Shown here piece by piece: positions 1-8,793 of a DNA stretch of 64,000 bases; the stretch's first letter is position 1; each line of letters begins with the position of its first letter. The notes beneath the pieces were generated by a model that saw only the letters and a list, made by a program, of their open reading frames with translations, did no database searches and was not told the DNA's origin. The position numbers were made by a program, and so were the translations under genes. The DNA is from Allosediminivita pacifica (GTDB taxonomy: Bacteria; Pseudomonadota; Alphaproteobacteria; Rhodobacterales; Rhodobacteraceae): contig NZ_QBKN01000019.1 in the NCBI RefSeq assembly GCF_003054175.1, forward strand, positions 37,820-101,819, given 5' to 3'.

Positions 1-30
1 CGGGCGCGATGGCGTGTCCGTGGCGCTCAT
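1..30 (-). CDS. 5' end of a sugar ABC transporter permease (partial)
   Basis: An ATG on the minus strand at 30-28 overlaps the TGA of the upstream ATPase gene (29-27) in an ATGA junction. It opens a frame reading MSATDTPSRP that runs off the left edge. The order binding protein, double-domain ATPase, then a third overlapping gene is standard for ribose-type ABC importers, so the missing gene is most likely a membrane permease. Only ten codons are visible, so the identity rests on context alone. Confidence 0.45.
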   Translation of the reverse strand, partial: MSATDTPSRP

Positions 31-1643
31 GTCGTCATTTCCTTTCGGGTTGCGGTCTCGGCCTCGTCGGAGGCCTCGTGAAAGCAGGCGCGCGCGATGG
101 CGTCCTTGGTCAGCGCCGCGCCGCTGAGTTCGGCCACGGGGCGGCCCCGGTGGAAGACGAAGACGCGGTCGCAGATCTGGGCGAGCTGTTCGTAGTCGGT
201 GGAGGCGCAGAGGATGGCGGTGCCGCGCGCGGCGGCGCCGTCGAGCGCCTCGAAGATCTTTTGCCGGGCGCCGAAGTCGACACCCTGCGTGGGCTCGTCG
301 AGCAGGAGCAGCATTGGGTCCTCGGCCAGCCACTTGCCGATGAGCACCTTCTGCTGGTTGCCGCCCGAGAGCGTGCCGAGCGGCACACCGGCGCGCGGCG
401 GGCGCACGTCGTGTTCCTCGATCAGGCTTTCGGTCGCGCGTGTGGCCGCGCCGTGGCTGAGGCCCAGAAGCCCCCGCAGCCGCGAGAGCGCGAGGAAGGT
501 CGCGTTTTCCGAGACCGACAGCGTGCCGATGCCCGCCTGGTGGATGCGGTCGCCCGGCATGAAGGAGATCTTGGCCGCGCAGGCCATGCCCGGCGTCATG
601 CGCGACAGGTCCACGGTCTTGTCACCCACGGTCAGGCTGCCCTGCCCCCGGTCGGCACCGAAGACGAGGTAAGGCACCTCTGCAAAGCCCGAGCCGATGA
701 GGCCGGTGACGCCCACCACTTCGCCCGCGCGGAGCGTGGCGTCGAAACCTTCGAGCCGACCGCCGGAGAGGTCCTTGATCGTGACGGCGGTGCCCTCGGC
801 GCGGCTGCCGCTGCGGTCGCGTTCGTAGAGCGAGACGGCGTGGCCGACGATGGTGTCGAGGATTTCCTGCCGGGTGGTGTCCGCCGTGGTCATCATGGAG
901 ACCAGCCGCCCGTCACGCATGACGGCGACGCGGTCGGTGATCGAGAGCACCTCGTCGATGTCGTGGGTGACGATGATGACCGAAGCGCCTGTCTTCTTGA
1001 TGCGGCGCAGCAGGGTGAAGAGCCGATCCACGTCCTCGGCCGACAGGAACGGCGTGGGTTCGTCCAGCACGAGGATGCCCTCGCCTGCGCGGCCCGCGTC
1101 GGAGCGGCGCAGTTCGTCCACGGCGCGGACGATGGCGACGTAGGCGCGTTCCACCGGGGCGAGCGTGTCGACGGTTTGCATCGGGTCGATGTCGAGGCCG
1201 AATTCCTGAAACAGCGCCTTCATCCTCGCGCGCTCGGCCCGCCAGCTGATGCCCCAGGGGCGGACCTTCTGGTCGTCGGAAACCAGCATGTTGTCGGCGA
1301 CCGAGAGCGAGGGCACGAGGGCGAGGTGCTGGTGGACGAAGGCCACGCCCATGTTGCGGATGCGCCCCGGGTCGAGGGGCAGCTTCAGCTCCTCGCCCCA
1401 GAGCCGCACCTTGCTGCCCGGTTCGGGCGAGTTGAACCCCGCCAGAACCTTGATCAGTGTCGATTTCCCCGAGCCGTTCTGCCCCAGAAGGCCCAGGATC
1501 TCTCCGCGTCGCAGGGTGAGCGAGACATCCTTGAGCACCTCCACCGGTCCGAATTTCATCCGGACGCCGGACATGCGCAGCACGTCGGCCGGTGCCTCGC
1601 CGGGGTTGCGGTTTGCCAGGGTCACGACGTTCGGATCTGTCAT
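27..1643 (-). CDS. Sugar ABC transporter ATP-binding protein, two NBDs (RbsA/MglA type)
   Basis: This 538-residue protein has the tandem nucleotide-binding-domain layout of RbsA/MglA ATPases that energise ribose- or galactose-type importers. The first domain carries Walker A GQNGSGKST near residue 54 and Walker B LVLDEPT. Its signature region reads LAPVERA instead of the usual LSxGQ, which is odd. The second domain has the degenerate P-loop typical of this family (GLIGSGF) and an intact LSGGNQQKV signature followed by LLLLDEPTQGVD. The gene overlaps the upstream binding-protein gene by 4 nt and the downstream permease start by 3 nt, so the three are translationally coupled. Two copies of the GTCCGGAC-type palindrome lie upstream of this operon and tie it to the neighbouring GntR regulator. 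The transported compound cannot be read from sequence; context suggests the cyclic amide or nucleobase-like substrate of the adjacent catabolic genes. Confidence 0.92.
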   Translation of the reverse strand: MTDPNVVTLANRNPGEAPADVLRMSGVRMKFGPVEVLKDVSLTLRRGEILGLLGQNGSGKSTLIKVLAGFNSPEPGSKVRLWGEELKLPLDPGRIRNMGVAFVHQHLALVPSLSVADNMLVSDDQKVRPWGISWRAERARMKALFQEFGLDIDPMQTVDTLAPVERAYVAIVRAVDELRRSDAGRAGEGILVLDEPTPFLSAEDVDRLFTLLRRIKKTGASVIIVTHDIDEVLSITDRVAVMRDGRLVSMMTTADTTRQEILDTIVGHAVSLYERDRSGSRAEGTAVTIKDLSGGRLEGFDATLRAGEVVGVTGLIGSGFAEVPYLVFGADRGQGSLTVGDKTVDLSRMTPGMACAAKISFMPGDRIHQAGIGTLSVSENATFLALSRLRGLLGLSHGAATRATESLIEEHDVRPPRAGVPLGTLSGGNQQKVLIGKWLAEDPMLLLLDEPTQGVDFGARQKIFEALDGAAARGTAILCASTDYEQLAQICDRVFVFHRGRPVAELSGAALTKDAIARACFHEASDEAETATRKEMTT

Positions 1644-2746
1644 TCCAGACCCCAGAGGGCGCGGAAGCCCTGAACGTGCGCGTCGCCGTAGCCGCTGTCG
1701 AAGTCGGCGGGGTTGCCCGCGGTCTCGATGTTGCTTTCGTCGAAGATCAGCAGCGGGATGCCGAGGCTTTCGGGCACTTCCATGTCGCAGATCGTGCGCA
1801 TCATGGCATCGACGGCGGCGTAGCCCGCCCAGCCGAGGCTTTCGCCCACGTCCATCTGCACCGTGCCTTCGCGCACCATGTCGAGCACGAAGGGCGTGCC
1901 GTTGAAGGTGGCGATGCCCACGTCGGTGGCGCCCGCGATGCGCAGGGCGGGGATCACGAACTGGCTCATGCTATCGTAGATCGGGATGATGTAGTTGATG
2001 CCCGGGTCCGACAGCAGCGCCGACTGGGTGCCGGACTGGATGCGGGTGGCCCATTCGTTGACCGGCACGTTGATGTATTTCTGCGTGCAGTCGGGGCAGT
2101 ATTCGGACAGCGTGTCCTGGATCGACTGGACGAAGGGTTCGGTGGGCAGCACGTCGTCGGAGCCGATGATGAGCACGTTGGGCGCGCCCTCCGTCTCGAC
2201 ATAGGCCCAGGAAGCGAGGATCTCGCCCACGGTGCTGTAGGGCACCTTGCCGGAGGCATCGACGAAGTCGGCCTGTTCCTGCGTCTCGTCGTAGAGGTGG
2301 GTGGTGGTGACCTTGAGCCCGGCCTCGGAAGCCTCGGTCAGCTGCGGGGCGAGCACGGCGGGGTTCAGGCCGCCAGCCACATCGACGAGGCTGTAGCCCT
2401 GGCTGATGGCCTGGTTCACGCCCTGGATCCAGGCGTCGCTGGAGCCCTGGTTTTCCCAGGTGGTGTAGGTGAAGCCCACCTCTTCGGCGGCGCGGGCCAT
2501 GGCGCGCTGAAGCTCCACGTTGAAGGGGATCGCCATGGTGATCGGGATCGAGAAGACGCTTTCGCCTTCCATGCAGGCCTGCGCGTCGAAGGGTTCGCCC
2601 TGAGGTTCGAACTCGGGGATGGCGCGGTGCTTTTCAAGCAGCGCCTGGGCCGTTTCCATCGCGTCCTGGGCGGCGGCGGGGCCCGCGAGGACCGGCGCAA
2701 GCGCCAGCCCGCAGGCAAGGGCGAAACGGCTGGTGAAGGTCGTCAT
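1640..2746 (-). CDS. Periplasmic binding protein, type 1 fold, of sugar-type ABC importer
   Basis: The 368-residue product starts with a signal peptide (cleavage likely after GPAAAQ, about residue 27). It then shows the two-lobe periplasmic-binding-protein type 1 fold of ribose/TorT-like receptors: a VDVAGGLNPAVLAPQ segment in the first lobe and an ATDVGIATFNGTP segment in the second. It would deliver substrate in the periplasm to the ATPase and permease encoded after it, with a 4-nt ATGA overlap to the ATPase gene. It is the first gene of its operon. The roughly 175 bp upstream contain two palindromes of the kind found around the GntR gene. Unlike the other binding-protein genes in the window, no strong hairpin separates it from the next gene. 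The ligand is unknown. Confidence 0.91.
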   Translation of the reverse strand: MTTFTSRFALACGLALAPVLAGPAAAQDAMETAQALLEKHRAIPEFEPQGEPFDAQACMEGESVFSIPITMAIPFNVELQRAMARAAEEVGFTYTTWENQGSSDAWIQGVNQAISQGYSLVDVAGGLNPAVLAPQLTEASEAGLKVTTTHLYDETQEQADFVDASGKVPYSTVGEILASWAYVETEGAPNVLIIGSDDVLPTEPFVQSIQDTLSEYCPDCTQKYINVPVNEWATRIQSGTQSALLSDPGINYIIPIYDSMSQFVIPALRIAGATDVGIATFNGTPFVLDMVREGTVQMDVGESLGWAGYAAVDAMMRTICDMEVPESLGIPLLIFDESNIETAGNPADFDSGYGDAHVQGFRALWGLE

Positions 2747-2796
2747 GTATCTACTCCCGTCGGTGGCGCCGGCTTTGTGCCGGCTTGTAGATACAT

Positions 2797-2930
2797 TGTC
2801 CGGACTTATTCAGGCTTCGGTCAACGAGAGTTGCGGGGCAAATGCAGGTTTCGCGGCGTCATACTTGGATTGATGCGAATTTGACCAGATTTTCCGGAGG
2901 GGCGATCAAATTTTTGTTCGGACTTATGCA
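2797..2930. promoter_or_regulatory. Two candidate GntR operators upstream of the ABC operon
   Basis: TGTCCGGACTTATT lies at 2797-2810 and TGTTCGGACTTATGCA at 2915-2930. The second overlaps the stop codon of the MFS gene. Both match the core seen twice at 4158-4231 and twice at 5103-5170. The ABC operon begins at 2746, so these are well placed to control it. This is sequence-visible repetition; the assignment to the regulator at 4274-5014 is inference. Confidence 0.7.
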
Positions 2931-4153
2931 GATCTCGATGCCGCACCGCGGCGTTGGCGCAGCGAAAGCACGGCGCCAAGAAAACCGATTCCCGAGAAAA
3001 GCGTGAAGCAGAGCCCGTAGTCCCCGACCAGATCATAGACCAGCGCGTAGACCGAGGGGCCGATTATGACACCGATGAAGGTGTAGACGAGCAGCGCCCC
3101 GGTGTTGGCGCCGACCTTGCCCTTGGGCGCGGTACGGGCCGCCGCGGCGAGGAAGACGCCGTTCCAGCCGCTCGCCACGCCGCCGAGCGCCATGAAGAGC
3201 AGCACCTGCAGCGCCGTCGGATAGGTGTCGAGCCAGTTCAGCGCGAAGAGGAAGATCCCCGAGAGCGTGCCGATGAGGGCCAGCGTCTCGAACCCGCCGA
3301 GCTTGTCCGCGGCGAGGCCCCAGGCGATGCGGCCCACTGCCCCGCAAAGCTGAAGCGCGGCGGCGACCGAACCCGCGGCGACGATGGACCAGCCGTGTTC
3401 CACCAGCATGACCACGGTGAAGGCGGTGACCACGAGTTGCAGTGCGGAATAGAGCCCGCCGAGCAACGCCAGCGTGCGCAGGCGCGCGTCGCGGTAGAGC
3501 GCGACCTGTTCGCGGACCATGCGCGCGACCGCACCGCCCGGCGCCGCGCGGCGGCGGGGGCTGGGATCGGCGGTGAAGACGGAGATCAGCAGGAGCACGG
3601 CTGCGGGCGCGGCGGCGAGCAGGATGGCCAGTTGCCAGCCCCCGCCCAGCGCCACGGTGATCGAGGGCAGCGCCACATTGGCGACCACCGCGCCCAGCGG
3701 CACGCCGCTTTGCTTGAAGGAGAAGACGAAACTTTGCCGGTGGCGGGGCGTGGAGCGGTTGAGGATCTCGGAGGAGGCCGGGTTGTTCAGCCCGTAGCCC
3801 ACGCCGAGACACATGGAGCCCGCGATCATGGCCACGGGCTGCGCCGTGGCAAGGAGCGCGAGCCCCGCGATGAAGAGGATCAGTTCGGTCCAGATGACGC
3901 GTTCGGCCTCGAGCGCCTCGACCACGGACCCGGCAAAGGCCGAGGCGAACATGCCGGCGAAGTAGATGAGGCTGACCTGGTAGCCGATCCAGTGCGCGCC
4001 GATGCCGAGACTGTCGGCCACGGCGGGGGCGAGCGCCGTGAGCGCGAGGGTGCTGGCGGTCGCGGCGACCTGCACGAGCGTCATCAAGGCAAGGGGGCCG
4101 GTCCATCCACGGGGGCGAAGCTCGGAGCTCCGGGTCGACAAGAATTCAGTCAT
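2924..4153 (-). CDS. MFS transporter
   Basis: The 409-residue protein is highly hydrophobic with about 12 predicted membrane segments, as expected for a major facilitator carrier of the inner membrane. The cytoplasmic loop between helices 2 and 3 is atypical (EALEAERVIW). The loop near residue 150 (STPRHRQSFVFSFKQSGVPLGA) resembles MFS carriers of the cyanate and nucleobase-analogue type. The ATG at 4153 was chosen because upstream in-frame codons run back through the divergent promoter and the regulator gene. The gene faces the GntR regulator at 4274, and a palindromic operator lies 5 bp before its start. Together with the ABC importer it gives this locus two independent uptake routes, or one import and one export route. 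The substrate is not deducible. Confidence 0.88.
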   Translation of the reverse strand: MTEFLSTRSSELRPRGWTGPLALMTLVQVAATASTLALTALAPAVADSLGIGAHWIGYQVSLIYFAGMFASAFAGSVVEALEAERVIWTELILFIAGLALLATAQPVAMIAGSMCLGVGYGLNNPASSEILNRSTPRHRQSFVFSFKQSGVPLGAVVANVALPSITVALGGGWQLAILLAAAPAAVLLLISVFTADPSPRRRAAPGGAVARMVREQVALYRDARLRTLALLGGLYSALQLVVTAFTVVMLVEHGWSIVAAGSVAAALQLCGAVGRIAWGLAADKLGGFETLALIGTLSGIFLFALNWLDTYPTALQVLLFMALGGVASGWNGVFLAAAARTAPKGKVGANTGALLVYTFIGVIIGPSVYALVYDLVGDYGLCFTLFSGIGFLGAVLSLRQRRGAASRSA

Positions 4154-4157
4154 TTGC

Positions 4158-4231
4158 TTTAAGTCCGGACATTGAATGCGGTGAAACCAGCGCTCGGTAC
4201 GAGTTTCTATATATATGTCCGGACTTATGCG
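4158..4231. promoter_or_regulatory. Divergent MFS/GntR promoter region with two candidate operators
   Basis: AATGTCCGGACTTAAA is read on the minus strand at 4173-4158, and TGTCCGGACTTATGCG on the plus strand at 4216-4231. They sit 58 bp apart between the divergent MFS and regulator genes. A TATATATA stretch directly precedes the second site and could be part of a -10 element. The placement suggests the GntR protein controls both its own gene and the carrier. Confidence 0.72.
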
Positions 4232-4273
4232 CAACAATCGAGGCGATAGCACCGCCCTCAGGGAGGAAACCCG

Positions 4274-5014
4274 ATGAATATCGAAGCGCAGCGCACCCAG
4301 ACACCGCTCTATCTCCAGGTCGCGCACCGCCTCGAGAGGCAGATCATCTCGGGCGAGCGCGCGGTGGGCAGCCTGCTGCCCCCCGAGGCGGAGCTCGCGC
4401 AGCAACTGGGCGTGAGCCGTCATACCGTGCGCCAAGCTATCGCGCAGCTGCGCAAGAAGGGCATGCTGGTCGCACGCAAGGGTGTGGGCACGCGAGTGGA
4501 GGCCGCGCGCACCGACTGGCGCGAGCGGTTCCGCAACAATTCGCGCGACGACCTGTTCGAGTTCGCGAACGAAAGCGAATTCTTCATCCGGGTGAAGGAG
4601 CGCCGCGAGATGCGCGGCAAGCTTGCCACCGAGATTGGCTGCCGCCCCGGCCGACGCCTTATCTACATGGCCGGACCGCGCCACTTCATTGGCGAGCCCC
4701 TGCCCTTCTGCTGGAACGAGGTCTTCCTGGACCCGATCGCCTGGGAAGTGGTCGAGGACCTGCAGGTGCAGCGGACCTCGCTCTTCCAGCAGATCGAGCA
4801 GCGCACCGGCGAGCGGATCGAGGAGATCCAGCAGGAGATCCGCGCGGTCGAGATCCCCGACGAGATCTGCGAAGGGCTGAACCGGCCGCGCGGCACCATC
4901 GGGCTGCGGATCACCCGGCGCTATCTCGCTTCGGGTGGACGGCTGATGGAATACGCGGTGCAGACCTCGCCCGCGGACAGCTTTGCCTACCGGACGAATC
5001 TCTCGGCCGAATAA
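4274..5014 (+). CDS. GntR family regulator with UTRA ligand domain (HutC subfamily)
   Basis: The 246-residue protein has an N-terminal winged helix-turn-helix of the GntR type (about residues 10-75; PLYLQVAHRLERQI, then LGVSRHTVRQAIAQLRKKGM). It is followed by a UTRA effector-binding domain (about residues 95-240) ending in the typical RRYLASGGRLMEYAVQ strand pair. A good ribosome site (GGGAGGAAACCCG) precedes the ATG. It is transcribed away from the MFS gene and towards the RutA-like gene. Six copies of one palindrome lie in the three surrounding control regions, so it is the natural candidate to repress the ABC importer, the MFS carrier and the catabolic operon until a pathway metabolite binds. 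Confidence 0.92.
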   Translation: MNIEAQRTQTPLYLQVAHRLERQIISGERAVGSLLPPEAELAQQLGVSRHTVRQAIAQLRKKGMLVARKGVGTRVEAARTDWRERFRNNSRDDLFEFANESEFFIRVKERREMRGKLATEIGCRPGRRLIYMAGPRHFIGEPLPFCWNEVFLDPIAWEVVEDLQVQRTSLFQQIEQRTGERIEEIQQEIRAVEIPDEICEGLNRPRGTIGLRITRRYLASGGRLMEYAVQTSPADSFAYRTNLSAE

Positions 5015-5102
5015 GCCCCGGCGGCAACCGGTCCCTGCCTGCCGCGCAGACATTGGACGCAAGTTCTGCACAGAAAACGCTCATGCTCGTGCACGGTCCG
5101 CT

Positions 5103-5170
5103 TGTCCGGACTAATACCATTTCCGATGACTGGATTTCCACGCATACGCTCCTGTTAAGTTCGGACTTAT
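5103..5170. promoter_or_regulatory. Two candidate GntR operators before the rutA-like operon
   Basis: TGTCCGGACTAAT lies at 5103-5115 and TTAAGTTCGGACTTAT at 5155-5170. The second is the most symmetrical copy, with AAGT and ACTT arms. They lie between the regulator and the monooxygenase gene and are spaced about 53 bp centre to centre. Confidence 0.7.
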
Positions 5171-5190
5171 GACGCAAAACGCGTGACGAC

Positions 5191-5196
5191 AGGAGG
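5191..5196 (+). promoter_or_regulatory. Ribosome binding site AGGAGG that decides the RutA-like start
   Basis: AGGAGG ends 2 nt before the first possible ATG (5199) but 8 nt before the second (5205). The second ATG is therefore the more likely start. Confidence 0.65.
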
Positions 5197-5204
5197 TAAT
5201 GAAC

Positions 5205-6284
<1,080 letters not shown>

Positions 6285-6292
6285 TCGCACCC

Positions 6293-6335
6293 CTGCCCCG
6301 CCGTCCTCACACTCCCTGCGGCGGGGCAGCTTTCT
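6293..6335 (+). terminator. Intercistronic hairpin, possible attenuator or terminator
   Basis: Arms CTGCCCCGCCG (6293-6303) and CGGCGGGGCAG (6319-6329) pair perfectly over 11 bp with a 15-nt loop, followed by CTTTCT. It lies between the monooxygenase and amidase genes. The short T run suggests partial termination, which would leave the first gene expressed most. Confidence 0.5.
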
Positions 6336-6350
6336 GACCGGAAGGCCGCG

Positions 6351-7631
6351 ATGACCGATCCCTCAAGGCTCGACATCACCGAGGCGCGCGCGCTGATGCG
6401 CGACAAGCGCCTGACCCCGCGCGAGCTGGTGCGCGCCTGCCTCGCCCGCATCGCCGAGCGCGACGGCGAGGTGCGGGCTTGGCTGCACGTGAACCCGCGC
6501 GCCGAGGCCGAGGCGGCGGAAATCGCCCCGGGCGATCCGCGTCCGCTGGCGGGCATTCCCGTGGGGATCAAGGACGTGATCGACACGGTCGACATGCCCA
6601 CGACCCATAATTCACCGCTCTACGGCGGGCGGCAGCCCTGCGACGACGCGCCCTGCGTGGCCATGCTGCGCGCGGCGGGCGCGGTGATCCTGGGCAAGAC
6701 CGACACCACGGAATTCGCCGCCGCCGGGCGCAACGCCGCGACGGCCAACCCGCATGACCTGGCGCGCACGCCGGGCGGGTCGTCTGCCGGGTCCGCCGCG
6801 GCTGTGGCCGATTTCCACGTGCCGCTGGCGCTTGGCACGCAAACCGGCGGATCGACGATCCGTCCTGCGTCCTTCTGCGGCGTGCCCGCGATCAAGCCAA
6901 GCTGGGGGCTGATCTCGGCCGAGGGCGTGAAGCTCTATTCCCAGAGCATGGACACGGTGGGCATCTTCGCCCGCTCGCATCGCGACCTGTCGCTTCTGGC
7001 CGAGGTCTACGGCTTGCCCGAGGGTGGCGCCGTGCCCGCCCTGCCCCGTATCGCGATCTGCCGTCCGCACTACATGGACCGCGCCGACGCGGAGGCGCAT
7101 GCGCTGATGGACGACCTTGCCGCGCGGCTCGACGGCGTGGCCGAGGTCGTGGTGCGCGACCTGCCGGGCGAGATGGACGATCTCGACGCGCTGCACCGCT
7201 GCGTGCAGATGAGCGAGGGGGCCGCGGCCTTCCGCAACCTCGACATGGCCGACGACGCGCTGGTGCATGGTGATTTCATCTCGCGCGCGCGGCGCGAGGA
7301 AGGGCACGCCGTGGCCGACATGTTCGCCGCCTACGACCGTCTGGCCGATCACCGCCGCGCCTTCGAGACGCTCTATTCCGACGTGGACGGCGTTCTGGCC
7401 CCGGCGGCGCCCGGCTATGCCCCGCAGGGGCGTGGCCCTGGCAATCCAGTCCTGAACGCCCTCTGGACCGCGATGCAGCTGCCCTGCATCGCCCTTCCCG
7501 TCATCACCGAGCCGATGCCGCTGGGCGTGCAGCTGGTGGGGCCGCGTGGCCATGACCGCAGGCTTCTGCGGCTGGCCGAGCTGCTGGCCCCCGCGCTGTC
7601 CCGCCCGCTGGCCGCGGCCGAACCCGCCTGA
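6351..7631 (+). CDS. Amidase-signature family amidase
   Basis: The 426-residue protein carries the amidase-signature catalytic triad: Lys74 (GIKDVID), cis-Ser144 in PGGSSAGSAAA and nucleophile Ser168 in TGGSTIRPA. It should hydrolyse a C-N amide bond in the cytoplasm. It lies 66 nt after the RutA-like gene and 15 nt before the flavin reductase, inside the same operon. The classical rut pathway has no amidase of this family, so it probably acts on an open-chain amide produced by the monooxygenase, or on an amide precursor entering the route. Specificity within this broad family cannot be assigned from sequence. Confidence 0.9.
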   Translation: MTDPSRLDITEARALMRDKRLTPRELVRACLARIAERDGEVRAWLHVNPRAEAEAAEIAPGDPRPLAGIPVGIKDVIDTVDMPTTHNSPLYGGRQPCDDAPCVAMLRAAGAVILGKTDTTEFAAAGRNAATANPHDLARTPGGSSAGSAAAVADFHVPLALGTQTGGSTIRPASFCGVPAIKPSWGLISAEGVKLYSQSMDTVGIFARSHRDLSLLAEVYGLPEGGAVPALPRIAICRPHYMDRADAEAHALMDDLAARLDGVAEVVVRDLPGEMDDLDALHRCVQMSEGAAAFRNLDMADDALVHGDFISRARREEGHAVADMFAAYDRLADHRRAFETLYSDVDGVLAPAAPGYAPQGRGPGNPVLNALWTAMQLPCIALPVITEPMPLGVQLVGPRGHDRRLLRLAELLAPALSRPLAAAEPA

Positions 7632-7646
7632 CAAGGAGCAGATCCC

Positions 7647-8159
7647 ATGACCATGCCTCCCTTCGACCCCGCAGATTTCAAGGCCGGGATGCGCCGGCTG
7701 GCCTCGGGCGTGTCGCTGATCGCCGTCGACGACGGCACGGCACGCCACGGGCTGATCGCCACCGCCGTGACATCGCTTTCGGCCGAACCGCCGAGCCTGC
7801 TGGTCTGCGTGAACGGCACCGCCTCGATTTTCGAGGCGATCTCGGAGAGCGAGAGCTTCTGCGTGAACATCCTGTCCTGCGATCAGAAGGCCATCGCGGA
7901 ACGCTTCGCCATGCCGAAGGACCGCGAATCCCGCTTCGAGAGCGGCAGCTGGACCACGCTCGCCACCGGTGCCCCGGCGCTGGAAGGCGCGCAGGTGAGC
8001 TTCGACTGCCGCGCGGCGGGCCGGACCGAGTTCGGCACGCACACCATCTTCTTCGGCGAGGTCGTCGCGGTGACCGACTGGGGCACCGAGGCCGATCCCC
8101 TGCTCTACCACGAAAGCGCGTTCCACGGGCTTCAGGCCCTGTCCAGAAAGGTGGCATGA
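7647..8159 (+). CDS. rutF: Flavin reductase family protein, RutF-like
   Basis: The 170-residue protein is a typical small flavin reductase domain. FKAGMRRLASGVSLIAV is at the start and a GLIATAVTSLSAEPPSLLVCVN block follows the first strand. SESFCVNILS and a C-terminal HxxIFFGEVV-like segment (HTIFFGEVVAV) complete the fold. Such proteins reduce FMN with NADH and pass it to a monooxygenase partner. The obvious partner is the RutA-like enzyme two genes upstream. A ribosome site (AAGGAG) lies 15 to 10 nt before the ATG. It ends immediately before the cysteine hydrolase gene. Confidence 0.9.
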   Translation: MTMPPFDPADFKAGMRRLASGVSLIAVDDGTARHGLIATAVTSLSAEPPSLLVCVNGTASIFEAISESESFCVNILSCDQKAIAERFAMPKDRESRFESGSWTTLATGAPALEGAQVSFDCRAAGRTEFGTHTIFFGEVVAVTDWGTEADPLLYHESAFHGLQALSRKVA

Positions 8160-8160
8160 G

Positions 8161-8793
8161 ATGAGTGACGTCGCAAAGAACTACGCCAAGGCCTACAACC
8201 GGACGGTCGGCTTCGGCGACCGCCCGGCGCTGATCCTCGTGGATTTCGCCCATGCCTACTACGATCCCGAATGCCCGCTCTACGGCGGCGAGGGCTGCGC
8301 CACGGCGCTTCAGGCGGCGCTGACCCTGCGCCGCGCCGCCAAGGATGCAGGGATTCCGGTAATCCTGACCACCGTCACCTACCAGCTTGGCGGACTGGAT
8401 GGCGGGCGCTTTTTCGAGAAGGCGGCGCCGCTCGAAGCCTTTCTGCCGGGCCGCAAGACCGCAGAGTTCGCCGAGGGTCTCGTGCCCGAGGACGACGAGC
8501 TGGTGATCGCCAAGCAGTATCCGAGCGCCTTTTTCGGCACCTCGCTGGCCTCGACCCTCACGGCGATGGGCTGTGACAGCGTGCTGCTGACGGGGCTGAC
8601 CACCTCCGGTTGCGTTCGCGCAAGTTGTGTCGACGCCATGAGCCACGGCTTCCGCACCACCGTCGTGCGCGAGGCCTGCGGCGACCGCCACCCCGACCCG
8701 CACGAGGCCAACCTCTTCGACATGAACGCGAAGTATGCCGACGTGGTGAGCCTCGACGAGACGCTGGACTGGCTCACGCGCAAGGCGGCCTAG
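8161..8793 (+). CDS. Isochorismatase-family cysteine hydrolase (RutB/N-carbamoylsarcosine amidase-like)
   Basis: The 210-residue protein has the catalytic Asp28-Lys118-Cys151 triad of isochorismatase-fold amidohydrolases: LVDFAHAYYD, VIAKQYPSAFFGT and LTGLTTSGCVRASCVDA. This set also includes RutB (ureidoacrylate amidohydrolase), maleamate amidase and N-carbamoylsarcosine amidase. The TTSGCVRA variant resembles the carbamoylsarcosine and maleamate enzymes more than RutB. It starts one nucleotide after the flavin reductase stop. As last gene of the operon it plausibly releases ammonia or carbamate from the ring-opened product. Its stop codon overlaps the stop of the convergent pectinesterase gene by four nucleotides. 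Confidence 0.88.
   Translation: MSDVAKNYAKAYNRTVGFGDRPALILVDFAHAYYDPECPLYGGEGCATALQAALTLRRAAKDAGIPVILTTVTYQLGGLDGGRFFEKAAPLEAFLPGRKTAEFAEGLVPEDDELVIAKQYPSAFFGTSLASTLTAMGCDSVLLTGLTTSGCVRASCVDAMSHGFRTTVVREACGDRHPDPHEANLFDMNAKYADVVSLDETLDWLTRKAA

Noticed and set aside
9..1673. Long open frame of about 550 codons opposite the ABC ATPase
   Set aside because: It is a high-GC mirror frame with no family pattern, whereas the minus strand encodes a clear two-domain ATPase.
4154..5071. An N-terminal extension of about 300 residues to the MFS protein
   Set aside because: It runs antisense through the GntR gene and its promoter region, lacks homology, and a normal carrier start with an adjacent operator exists at 4153.
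8161..8793. Naming the last enzyme of the rut-like set RutB
   Set aside because: The fold and triad agree, but the active-site context TTSGCVRA fits carbamoylsarcosine or maleamate amidases at least as well, so no gene symbol is given.
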